The translations under genes and the position numbers were made by a program. Below, piece by piece: positions 21,868 through 29,091 of a DNA stretch of 29,091 nt (its first letter is position 1; every line of letters starts with the position of its first letter). The notes under the pieces were generated by a model that saw only the letters and a list, made by a program, of their open reading frames with translations, made no database searches and was not told the origin of the DNA. The stretch spans positions 1-29,091 of the forward strand of contig CAYLXB010000044.1 of the NCBI GenBank assembly GCA_964387495.1, given 5' to 3'. This stretch comes from DSXF01 sp964387495 (GTDB taxonomy: Bacteria > Chloroflexota > Anaerolineae > Anaerolineales > Villigracilaceae).

Positions 21868-24800
21868 TCATGGACAATATTGTACTGTCCCAAAACCCAA
21901 ATAAAAAGCATCAATATCTACACTTTGATCAATATTGGGAAGGTATATTTCAACCTTTAAGCGATTACGGGAACTTGTCGTGGAAATTTGATAGGTTCTT
22001 TGAAAGCATCTCCAGGTACTATCGATGGTTACGTCCATTGCCGAACTGGAAGATTGGAAAGTTGGGCTATACCATATAAACCACAGGGCAATCGGGATTG
22101 TTTGAGTACCCGAGGATGAGCGCAACCATACTCCAAAAGTATATGTATCACCGACATTGAAAGTAGAATAATATTCTTGCCAGACTGATAAACAATCTGG
22201 GAAAGATGTGGTCTTGGAAGCTGTTAAATAATTGCTTCCCTCATAGGCATCTGTGCTGATAATTGCATTACTACATGGTAGGCCAAAAACCCAATTTGCA
22301 GTTCCATTTTCAAATCCAGGATTCTTTATTACATTACCAGTAGTAATAGGAGAGAGCACAAAAGACCAGTCACTACTCCAGCCGCTCTCCCCGCTCGCAT
22401 TGCGAGCCTTGACGTGCCAGGTGTAGTTCCCGTAGGGCAGGCTGCTCTTGCTCGAATTTGTATTGGACGTCCAACATGAACTGCCCGATGCTGTTCCCCA
22501 GTACTCCAAGCAGTATTCCGTGGCATTACTCGAAGCATTCCATTTGAATGTCACGCTGGTGGTCCCGGCCGGCTGAGAACCACTGGGCGAGGTAAGCGTG
22601 GGAGGATCAGGGGGCGGACTTGGCGCAACAAGGGCAAAAGACCAGTCACTGCTCCAGCCGCTCTCCCCGCTGGCATTGCGAGCCTTGACGTGCCAGGTGT
22701 AGTTCCCGTAGGGCAGGCTGCTCTTGCNNNNNNNNNNNNNNNNNNNNNNNNNNNNNNNNNNNNNNNNNNNNNNNNNNNNNNNNNNNNNNNNNNNNNNNNN
22801 NNNNNNNNNNNNNNNNNNNNNNNNNNNAGTATTCCGTGGCATTACTCGAAGCATTCCATTTGAATGTCACGCTGGTGGTCCCAGCCGGCTGAGAACCACT
22901 GGGCGAGGTAAGCGTGGGAGGCAACAGTATCTGTATTGTACGTGAGGTAACAGTAATTGTGGGGGTAGATGTAAGTGTAAAAGTAGGAGTGAAAGTAAGC
23001 GAGGAAGTAGGCGTAATCGTGGGGGTATGTGTATGGATAAGGGTGGAATTTTTTGTAGGAGTTAGTGATGGACTTGAGATACTCATGATCGTTCCCGTAA
23101 CTGCCAAAGGAGGTATGGCCGTATTAGTCGGGCTATAAAACCCCTTCCAGAAAACTCCACCTGCTCCTGTTGCCAGAAGAATCAGCATTGTAATGAAACC
23201 TGCCCATGCAATCCATTTTCCTTTCCGACGAGATTTGCTCGGAGGCGTTGGTATTGGAGGTAACTGCGACTGCCCATGCAGCGCGGCCCGGAATGCAGCG
23301 ATGCTGGCGAAGCGCTGTTCCGGCTTGATCTGTATGGCTTTGCAGATGGCGGCGTTCACCTCAAGTGAAATATCCGGGTTGACACCCCTTGGCGGGAGGG
23401 CAGGCAGCTCGTTGCCCGTCTGGACCGAGATGCTCTCCGGAGGCTTTTTCCCGGTCAACAGGTGGTAAAGGGTGGCGCCCAGAGCATAGATATCGCTGCG
23501 AACGCTGGTGTAATCGGTATTCTGACCATACTGTTCCGGAGGTGCGTAACCGGGCGTGATTCCGAGTGCCGATGTGGTGGTCTTGGTGGCCGGGTTGACC
23601 TTCGCCAGCCCGAAATCGGTCAGGTAGGCCCGGTTGTCTTTGCCGATGATGATATTCTCCGGCTTGATATCGCGATGAATGACCGGCGGGTTCTGCCGGT
23701 GCAGGTACTGGAGCGCCTCGCAGACCTGGTCGGCCCAGACCAGCAGGTCTTTCTCGGGAATGGGTTTCCCCAATGTCTTCAAGGCATGTTGCAGCACGTC
23801 TGCCAAGTTGGTGCCGGGGATGTAATCCATCGCCAGGCACTGCATGTCGGTTTCAAGGAAGTAGGCACGCACGCGCGGCAGGTTGGAGTGGTGCAGCCCG
23901 GCCAAGATGCGCGTTTCCCGCTGGAACTGCTTGACCGCCTCCGGGCTGACATCGTTGTTCACTTTGATGGCCACATTCTGTTGCAGGACCAGGTCGTAGG
24001 CCAGATAGACGATGCCAAAGCCGCCCTTCCCAAGCTCCCGTTCGACGCGGTAGCGGCGGTGAAGAATAGCCCCCTCGCGAACCTGGTCCGCGGACTGAAC
24101 CGCCCGTCGTCCCGCCAGCGGGTAGGTGACTGTGATACTATTCAGGATGAACTGGACCGTTTCAGCGTTGGCCGGACGCTGGACGGGGTCCTTCTGGAGC
24201 AGGGCGATGATCAGCTTGTCGAGCACGGGCGGGAGGTCTGGTGCGAGGGTAGATGGATGCATCGGTGTAACGCGCAGGTGCTGCTCCTTCCACGTTTCGG
24301 CGTCGTTGCCTTCGAACGGGAATTGCCCGGTGAAGGCCTGGTACAAGATCAAGCCCAGGGTGTACAGGTCCGCCCACGGGCCGACGGTGGAAGCATCCTG
24401 GAACTGCTCGGGGGCGCTGTACTTGGGAGTGCCGAGGGTCTGCCCCCGGGTAGTCAGGGGACGGGAGGCGTTGGCGGTGTGGACAATGCCGAAATCCATA
24501 ACCTTGAGATCGGGCAGGCCGCGGCTGCTGACCACCATCAGGTTGGGTGGTTTCAGGTCGCGGTGAACAATACCGTGCTGGTGCAGGTAGATTAGCGCCT
24601 CGGTCAGTTTCAGAAAGAGCGGGATGCCGATGTGGAGTGGCAGGCGCTTGCCCCCCAGGTTGCGGATGAACTTGTCTAAGGTCTCACCCTGCAGCCATTC
24701 CATCACCATGTAAGGCGGGCTGGCCTGGCCGTTGAACTTGTAGACTTTGAGGATATTGGGATGATCAAGCTTCGCAAGCTCTTTATATTCCCGCCGGAAG

Positions 24801-24994
24801 CGATCTGCCTGAGCGTTCCCAAGGGCAAACTTGATTGCAACAAATTGTCCAGTTGCCAAGTCCAGAGCGCGGTACACCTGCCCCATTCCCCCTTTGCCCA
24901 GTTTTTCAAGAAGGCGGTACCCAGGTGGGTTGGGCAGTAAGCCCGGATTATTCGGGTCTAAAGGGTTGTCTGTGACAGTGCGGTCAGACCCCAT
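21868..24994 (-). CDS. Dual-domain Ser/Thr receptor kinase with Fn3-type repeats and CBM-like tail (contains scaffold gap)
   Basis: Kinase 1 (about 26-285) has GKGGMGQVY, K55 in VAIKF, HRDLKPPN with D146, DFG at 167 and SAPEQ. Kinase 2 (about 315-575) has GKGGFG (322-327), K344, HRDIKPEN with D442, DFG at 460 and YAPPEQ. Both look active. A Ser/Arg/Lys hinge, a membrane helix (about 594-612) and a Thr-rich linker follow. Two almost identical 92-residue Fn3-like repeats then lead to a C-terminal jelly-roll-like domain (NVIKNPGFENGTANW) resembling CBM4/9-type sugar-binding modules. The 100-N gap inside the first repeat makes the frame appear broken. A true gap of 60 bases restores both frame and repeat period, giving 1028 aa. 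The ectodomain may sense a glycan or wall ligand (inference). Confidence 0.85.
22361..22921 (-). repeat. Tandem 276-bp Fn3-coding repeats
   Basis: Two units encode the same 92-aa module (TLTSPSGSQPAGTTSVTFKW to GESGWSSDWSF). The boundary AAAGACCAGT recurs at 22361 and 22637, exactly 276 bases apart. Where both are present, only a few bases differ. The upstream unit is interrupted by the scaffold gap. More units may have been collapsed in assembly. Confidence 0.85.
22728..22827. other. Scaffold gap of 100 N
   Basis: A run of exactly 100 N, the conventional placeholder for unknown length. It lies inside the first Fn3-coding repeat. The bases flanking it match the ends of a 60-base segment that is intact in the second repeat. 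Confidence 0.98.
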
Positions 24995-25027
24995 GTTTTT
25001 ATTTTACCTTAGTTTTATTCACAAGGA

Positions 25028-25056
25028 AGTATCTGGCGACCTGACAATTTTGTAAA
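25028..25056 (-). promoter_or_regulatory. Candidate promoter of receptor kinase gene
   Basis: On the minus strand TTTACA (25051-25056) and GATACT (25028-25033) are 17 bases apart, giving a start about 27 bases before the kinase ATG at 24994. Consensus match only. Confidence 0.5.
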
Positions 25057-25572
25057 GAGGGCGTTGATTGGCACCCATGGTGTACTTGAGCAAAATCACT
25101 GGAAAGATTCCTGGTTTGGCATTACTTGTGATAATGTATCCTTTGTTCAAGAATATAGCGTGAAGGTCAAAAAAACACAACTCAATTTTAGTTGGCAGAG
25201 TCCATCGGTGCAATTTGAATTGTTTTTACATGTAAATGGGGTGTAATTGCCGGAATTAGGCTAACAAGATACACCAATGGGAGAGGTTTTCCACATGAAT
25301 NNNNNNNNNNCCAGCAAAAAGTTGATCGGAATTTCCAGAGTGAAAGATACACTACCGCGATATCAAATGACTAGGAAAATTTTGGTATATAATTGTAACT
25401 ACCTAGCCAGCACTTAAGAGGCCTTGCTTGATGGCTGAAAGCGCCAAATGTATCCGTAGATTACCTAGATGTCGCCGATTTTTCTCCCGTCTGCGCCACC
25501 TGAGACATATGCAGATAAAGAGGTAGGCAGGTATATACAATTTTGCAAATTTGTATCTTGCAAGGATGTAAA
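25057..25572. other. AT-rich intergenic region with a 10-N gap
   Basis: This stretch separates the divergent kinase and FHA-regulator genes. A 10-N gap lies at 25301-25310. If its length is right, a 40-aa ORF (25295-25417, ATGAAT into the gap, then SKKLIGISRVKDTLPRYQ) follows GGGAGAGG, but I cannot support it. TATAAT at 25388-25393 could be the -10 box for the FHA regulator; no matching -35 box is clear. Nothing else is recognised. Confidence 0.35.
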
Positions 25573-26229
25573 ATGGGAAACCGACCATATTTTGTAATCG
25601 AAAGTGGCCCTGGACAGGGAGAAGAAATACAAATAAAAAACAACTCGTTAGTATTAGGGCGGGATTCTTCTTGTAACTACATCATTCCGAACAAAAAAAT
25701 TTCCCGGCAACACGCTCGCATTTTTTTGCAAGATGGAAAATGGATGATTGAAGATCTAGCAAGTAAGAATCACACCCGGCTAGACAATGTCAAGATTGAA
25801 CCTGAAAATCCTCAACCACTCTATGATGACGCCCAGATTCAACTTGCTGCCCAGGTGGTGCTGCGTTTTCACGATCCCTCAGCCACTTTGAGCGACGACA
25901 GCCGGGTGGTTACTGATGGTCTATGGGTGGATCCGGTAGAAGATATATATATTCATAATAAACGCCTGGAGCCAAAGCTGAGTCGGCGTCAATTTTTAAT
26001 TCTATTCCTTATGTACGAAAGAAGTTTTACAAAAACGCAGATTGTTAGTTTGGAAGATATTGCAGCAACTGGATGGCCGGGTGTATATGACATTAGTGAT
26101 GGAATGATCGATGCTGAAATCCACCGGTTGCGCAAGCGGCTGGCAGAGTTGGAACCAGAACACAATTTTATTCGCGCTGAGCGCGGCCGGGGGAGATTAT
26201 TTGTACAGATGAGAGAGCAAAAGGTTTAG
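25573..26229 (+). CDS. FHA-winged-helix transcription regulator
   Basis: A 218-aa protein without membrane segment. The FHA domain is at about 5-100: LGRDSS (28-33), SRQHAR (44-49) and SKNHT at 64-68, where the usual NGT Gly is His. An OmpR/PhoB-like winged helix follows at about 117-212: KLSRRQFLILFLMYER, the recognition helix DAEIHRLRKRL, and the wing RAERGRGRLF. FHA binds phosphothreonine, so DNA binding may be switched by a kinase; the dual kinase is the divergent neighbour. The ATG at 25573 has AAGGA 6 bases upstream; a TTG at 25543 would add 10 poorly supported residues. There is no receiver domain, so it does not belong to a standard two-component system. Confidence 0.85.
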   Translation: MGNRPYFVIESGPGQGEEIQIKNNSLVLGRDSSCNYIIPNKKISRQHARIFLQDGKWMIEDLASKNHTRLDNVKIEPENPQPLYDDAQIQLAAQVVLRFHDPSATLSDDSRVVTDGLWVDPVEDIYIHNKRLEPKLSRRQFLILFLMYERSFTKTQIVSLEDIAATGWPGVYDISDGMIDAEIHRLRKRLAELEPEHNFIRAERGRGRLFVQMREQKV

Positions 26230-26566
26230 AGTCCCAAGTTGATGGTTCAACGGGTCTATTGACTGATTACAATATTTCGTAACGAAGCCATAATCAGTTG
26301 GTCTAAGATGGGGTTGTCCAGAAAGCATTGAGCAGCCCTTCTTTATCTTAAGAGAACACAACTCACAGGAACGTGAGAAAGGAGACTACAGCGTTATTCC
26401 ATGTTGATGCAAAATTCTGCCAGCACTTCGCGCCCAAACCGCAATCGAACGCCGTTCTTGATTTTGATGTTTATGTGAAATTGTCAAATTACTTTCCGGC
26501 ACACTTCTCCATACTTTCAAGCAATCGATGTCATATGATTTACTATTCTGGTTTTCTATGGGTATA
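26230..26566. other. AT-rich intergenic region
   Basis: About 340 bases with no supported gene. A weak interrupted dyad CTGATTA...TAATCAG (about 26262-26296) lies after the FHA regulator. TTGGGT-actga-ACCCAA (about 26576-26592) overlaps the end of the minus-strand 170-aa gene and could be a poor terminator. This is the right-hand junction between the signalling block and the ATPase operon. Confidence 0.35.
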
Positions 26567-27079
26567 TTACAATTTTGGGTTCAGTACCCAACACGTCAAA
26601 GCCATCACTTCTTCTACAGACAAGTACGTGATCCGCAGCCCATACTGCTGGCAGACCCCTTCCAACCCCTCCCACCAGGCCAGGCCTTCATCCCCTGGAA
26701 ACACGAATTCCAGCACTGTCCTACGTACAAACGGCAGCGGGTACTCCTGCACCGCCAGGGTAAGTCCCTGCTGCAAAATCTCCAGGCCCTCGCCGGCAGG
26801 CGGATTCCAACCTTTCACCTGCTCCTGAAATGCCAGGCGCGGCGCCGGGTCGGGCCAGAAGACCTGCAGGAGCCGGATAGTCCAGCCAGGCTGCATCGAA
26901 GACAGGAGCGCACAGTAGGCTTCCTGCGGGCGCACCTCGGGGCGGTCCGGGTCGGCGTAGAGTTCCGCGAACAGGCGCTTGGTGTCGTCTTCTCCCAGGA
27001 GCGCGGCATGACGGCCAACTTGCAGGATGCCGCGGCCTAATACGAACTGCCGGGAGGAACCAACGGTCTGCGCCTCCAT
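26567..27079 (-). CDS. Hypothetical ATPase-operon protein (170 aa), possible split VirB4 N-terminus
   Basis: A soluble alpha/beta protein with conserved-looking stretches GWTIRLLQVFWPD and LAVQEYPLPFVRRTVLEFVF. No database family is recognised. It starts 2 bases after the CpaF-like stop, so it is co-translated. Its general pattern (an early strand, a helix near LLGEDDTKRLFAEL, then a core of aligned strands) resembles the first part of VirB4 N-terminal domains. That is exactly the part the VirB4-like protein at 8591-10372 appears to lack. A decayed copy of its C-terminal half lies at 15556-15815. Confidence 0.7.
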   Translation of the reverse strand: MEAQTVGSSRQFVLGRGILQVGRHAALLGEDDTKRLFAELYADPDRPEVRPQEAYCALLSSMQPGWTIRLLQVFWPDPAPRLAFQEQVKGWNPPAGEGLEILQQGLTLAVQEYPLPFVRRTVLEFVFPGDEGLAWWEGLEGVCQQYGLRITYLSVEEVMALTCWVLNPKL

Positions 27080-27081
27080 GC

Positions 27082-28527
27082 TCAGGCCGCCTTGAAAAAC
27101 GCTTCTGGCAGCCCCAGGTCTGAGGCCCGAAAGCCGGGGCGCATAGGGCGGTTGCCGGTCGGCAGGAGCCTGCCGGCCTCAAAACGAAAGAGCGGCGAAA
27201 ATGAGGGCCGGCCCGCTGTGCGCTCCACAATCGGCGAGACCTCCACGATCTCACGCACCACCTGCCCGACCTGCGGGTTGCGCTCGATGTAGACCGCGGC
27301 GGTGATGGCTTCTGCAAAGGATTGGGCGATCTGCACCTCCGACATCCTGGCGGCGTCCGGATGGGCCTGGACTACCTGCAGGAAGCGCGGCCAGACGTGC
27401 TCGGCGCTGGTGGCATGGATGGTGAAGGCCGAGTGTCCGTGCCCGGTGGCGGCGGCCCGGATCAGCTCCCAAGCCTCCGCGCCGCGCGCCTCGCCGATCA
27501 CCACCCCGTGCGGGCGGGAGCGCAGGGCGGCCCGGATCAGGTCGTACATGGTCACTGGCGGCGGGCCGCCGCGGATTTCTGGCCTGGTCACGGTGTAGAT
27601 GATGTTGCCGGTATCGCACTTCCCATCCCCGTTCCAGCCGTTCAGAATGATTTCGTTCGAGTCCTCCACGATGAACAGGCGGATGGCGCCGCGCGGGTAG
27701 TAGTCCAACATCTCCTGCAGGAGGCGCTGCCCGACAAAGGTCTTGCCCGAACCGGTCGTGCCGGCGATGACCAGCGTGCCGCCGTGCACCATGACCGCCA
27801 GCAGGTAGTTGGCGGCTTCGGGCGAGAGGATGCCATCCCCACGCGGAAACTCCCGGACCTGGAAGTGCGGGCGCGGCACGGGCGGCAGGCGACTCTGGCA
27901 CAGCAGGGCGAGACTGCCTTCCAGCAGGTCTTCCGCCGTGCGGTAGTTGGAGACGCGCAGGGTGATGGTGTCACCGTACGGGGAGGCCGGCGGCATGACG
28001 TAGTTGATGCGCACACCCTTGCGGCGCACGCTGCCATCTTCGAGCGGCACCATCACCTGCAGCATGGCATCCGCCACCGGGTAATCGGGCGTGGGGGCGC
28101 GCTGGCCGGCGCGATCGATCATGACCCGCAGAGCGTCCCCAATGCCTTCCGGTGCGGCGCCGGCATGCCCCCAGCCGCCGGAGGTGGTGTAGACGTAGAT
28201 GTGCCCCAGGTTGATGGCAATGTCTTCGATGTCCGGGCGGGCGATCAATTCCAGGAGTGGGCCCATGCCGGACAGGTCGCCGATCAGGCGCAGCAGATAT
28301 TCCTCCGGCAGCTTCAGGCCGGCGTCCACCGCCTGCAGGCGCACTCCTTCGAAGACCTGGCGGGCAAGCGCCTCGACCTCGGTCGAGGAGAGTGACTTCT
28401 GCCTGGCCTCCACGGCCTTCCTCGCCCGGCCTTCCCCGGCCAGGATCTCCCACCAGCGTTCCAGCTCCTGCGAAGAACGGGCCTCAGCCGGGGGCTTCAT
28501 AGTCTTGCCGGTGATATCGAAGACCAT
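27082..28527 (-). CDS. CpaF/TadA/VirB11-type secretion ATPase
   Basis: A 481-aa hexameric secretion ATPase. The N-terminal domain includes GMGPLLELIARPDIEDIAIN (about 87-106), typical of CpaF. The core has Walker A GTTGSGKT (256-263), an Asp box LFIVEDSNEI (about 284-293), Walker B VVIGEARGAEAW (about 342-353) and a His box GHGHSAFTIHATS (about 363-375). Such ATPases drive Tad pili and some type IV secretion systems. GGAGG lies 5 bases before the ATG. It sits 2 bases after the ParA-like gene and 2 bases before the 170-aa gene. Its pairing with VirB4- and VirD4-like ATPases fits a conjugation- or secretion-type machine better than a Tad pilus alone. Confidence 0.92.
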   Translation of the reverse strand: MVFDITGKTMKPPAEARSSQELERWWEILAGEGRARKAVEARQKSLSSTEVEALARQVFEGVRLQAVDAGLKLPEEYLLRLIGDLSGMGPLLELIARPDIEDIAINLGHIYVYTTSGGWGHAGAAPEGIGDALRVMIDRAGQRAPTPDYPVADAMLQVMVPLEDGSVRRKGVRINYVMPPASPYGDTITLRVSNYRTAEDLLEGSLALLCQSRLPPVPRPHFQVREFPRGDGILSPEAANYLLAVMVHGGTLVIAGTTGSGKTFVGQRLLQEMLDYYPRGAIRLFIVEDSNEIILNGWNGDGKCDTGNIIYTVTRPEIRGGPPPVTMYDLIRAALRSRPHGVVIGEARGAEAWELIRAAATGHGHSAFTIHATSAEHVWPRFLQVVQAHPDAARMSEVQIAQSFAEAITAAVYIERNPQVGQVVREIVEVSPIVERTAGRPSFSPLFRFEAGRLLPTGNRPMRPGFRASDLGLPEAFFKAA

Positions 28528-28529
28528 CC

Positions 28530-29091
28530 CTACCTCCCGAACAGGCCGCGTCTCTTGCCCGGGTTGGGCAGCAGCCCGGCACGCCCGGCGCCCTCGCGCA
28601 CGGCCGGCACGAAATGCGCCGCAAAGCCCAGCAGGGCCTCCACAAACGGCCCCAGTTCTTCCAGCTTCTCCTTCTTGTAGCGCCAGACCAGGATGTCCTC
28701 GCGGCGGTCCGAGTTGACCGCCTGGGCGGCCAGGCGCGGCTCCACGATCGGGATGATGCCGTTGGGGATCAGAGCCAGCTCGATCCTGTCTTCGCTCAGG
28801 GCCTGCTGGAGCAGCTTATGGGCGGACTTGAAGCCGTCCCCCACCACCTGGTTGTAGCACAGTTTGACGCGGCTGCCGATGAACTCATGGGCGCTGGTTT
28901 GCCCGACCACGTTGGCCAGGGAATGGATCATGCGCGCGATCCAGCGCCTGGTTTCGGCCAGGTCGGGGATCTCCGGCTTGATTACGATGGCGATGCCTTC
29001 TGCAGCCTTGAGTGCCGCCCGGTGCACCACGTGGGCCGGGTTGATGCCCACATCCATGATGACCACCCCGCCGGAGGCCACCCCGGCTTCA
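28530..29091 (-). CDS. ParA/MinD-like (CpaE/TadZ-type) protein, 5' end cut by window
   Basis: The C-terminal 187 residues are visible; the frame is open to the window edge, so the P-loop is out of view. GGVVIMDVGINPAHVVHRAA is the Walker B region of MinD/ParA-type ATPases, followed by IAIVIKPEIPDLAETRRWI. CpaE/TadZ proteins place secretion machines at the pole, which fits the CpaF gene 2 bases downstream. The C-terminus ends in a basic Gly-rich tail. GTG at 29081 is only an internal codon, not a convincing start. Confidence 0.8.
   Translation of the reverse strand, partial: EAGVASGGVVIMDVGINPAHVVHRAALKAAEGIAIVIKPEIPDLAETRRWIARMIHSLANVVGQTSAHEFIGSRVKLCYNQVVGDGFKSAHKLLQQALSEDRIELALIPNGIIPIVEPRLAAQAVNSDRREDILVWRYKKEKLEELGPFVEALLGFAAHFVPAVREGAGRAGLLPNPGKRRGLFGR

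Noticed and set aside
21868..22854. Separate 328-aa gene
   Set aside because: It is the 3' part of the receptor kinase gene; the split comes from the 100-N placeholder being out of frame.
22361..22921. CRISPR-like or satellite repeat
   Set aside because: The 276-base units are in-frame coding repeats of an Fn3-type module, not short repeats with spacers. No CRISPR array or cas gene is seen in the window.
22930..23060. Low-complexity tract as a regulatory repeat
   Set aside because: It encodes the Thr/Pro-rich linker of the receptor kinase.
25064..25246. 60-aa plus-strand ORF between kinase and FHA regulator
   Set aside because: AT-rich, overlaps a similar frame on the other strand, with no ribosome site or recognisable motif.

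Overview
The window looks like accessory DNA from a Chloroflexota (probably Anaerolineae-like) genome, most likely a metagenome contig with two scaffold gaps (22728-22827 and 25301-25310). This is inferred from gene style, not from a marker gene: long TPTPT-type linkers on secreted proteins, cohesin and dockerin modules, eukaryote-like Ser/Thr kinases with FHA partners, and HerA/VirB4/CpaF ATPase operons. The coding style is mosaic. The ATPase operon is GC-rich; the first 2.5 kb and 25.0-26.6 kb are clearly AT-richer.

Layout. 1-2520: a tRNA-Asp(GUC) with its own promoter and a 16-bp-stem terminator, an excisionase-type HTH gene directly behind it, a small ORF, a heavily decayed transposase, and a secreted or lipoprotein gene. 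2817-10372 (minus strand): a tightly packed operon read right to left. It encodes a VirB4-like ATPase, a zinc-ribbon plus membrane HerA/VirD4-like ATPase, a 115-aa protein, a 55-aa membrane peptide, a 720-aa Thr/Pro-rich surface protein and a 189-aa membrane-anchored protein. 26567-29091 (minus strand): the likely other half of the same machine, with a ParA/CpaE-like protein (cut by the window edge), a CpaF/VirB11-type ATPase and a 170-aa protein. About 16 kb of unrelated genes separates the halves.

Inside that 16 kb: a two-gene SF1 helicase operon (Upf1-like plus UvrD-like with a NERD-like N-terminus; 10659-14428), a minus-strand vapBC-xre toxin-antitoxin cluster with a 13-bp palindromic operator (14482-15539), a decayed copy of the tail of the 170-aa gene (15556-15815), and then the most striking block (16261-26229).

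That block encodes two large secreted paralogues. Both end in cohesin, carboxypeptidase-regulatory-like and dockerin modules, but one carries an M23-like and the other an amidase-like N-terminal domain. Next come a cohesin-transmembrane-FHA protein, a receptor kinase with two complete Ser/Thr kinase domains and an Fn3-repeat/CBM-like ectodomain, and an FHA-winged-helix regulator. My inference is a surface-to-gene signalling unit: dockerin proteins dock on a membrane cohesin whose cytoplasmic FHA reads phosphothreonine written by the neighbouring kinase, with the FHA-winged-helix protein as transcriptional output. The domains are seen in the sequence; the wiring is a hypothesis.
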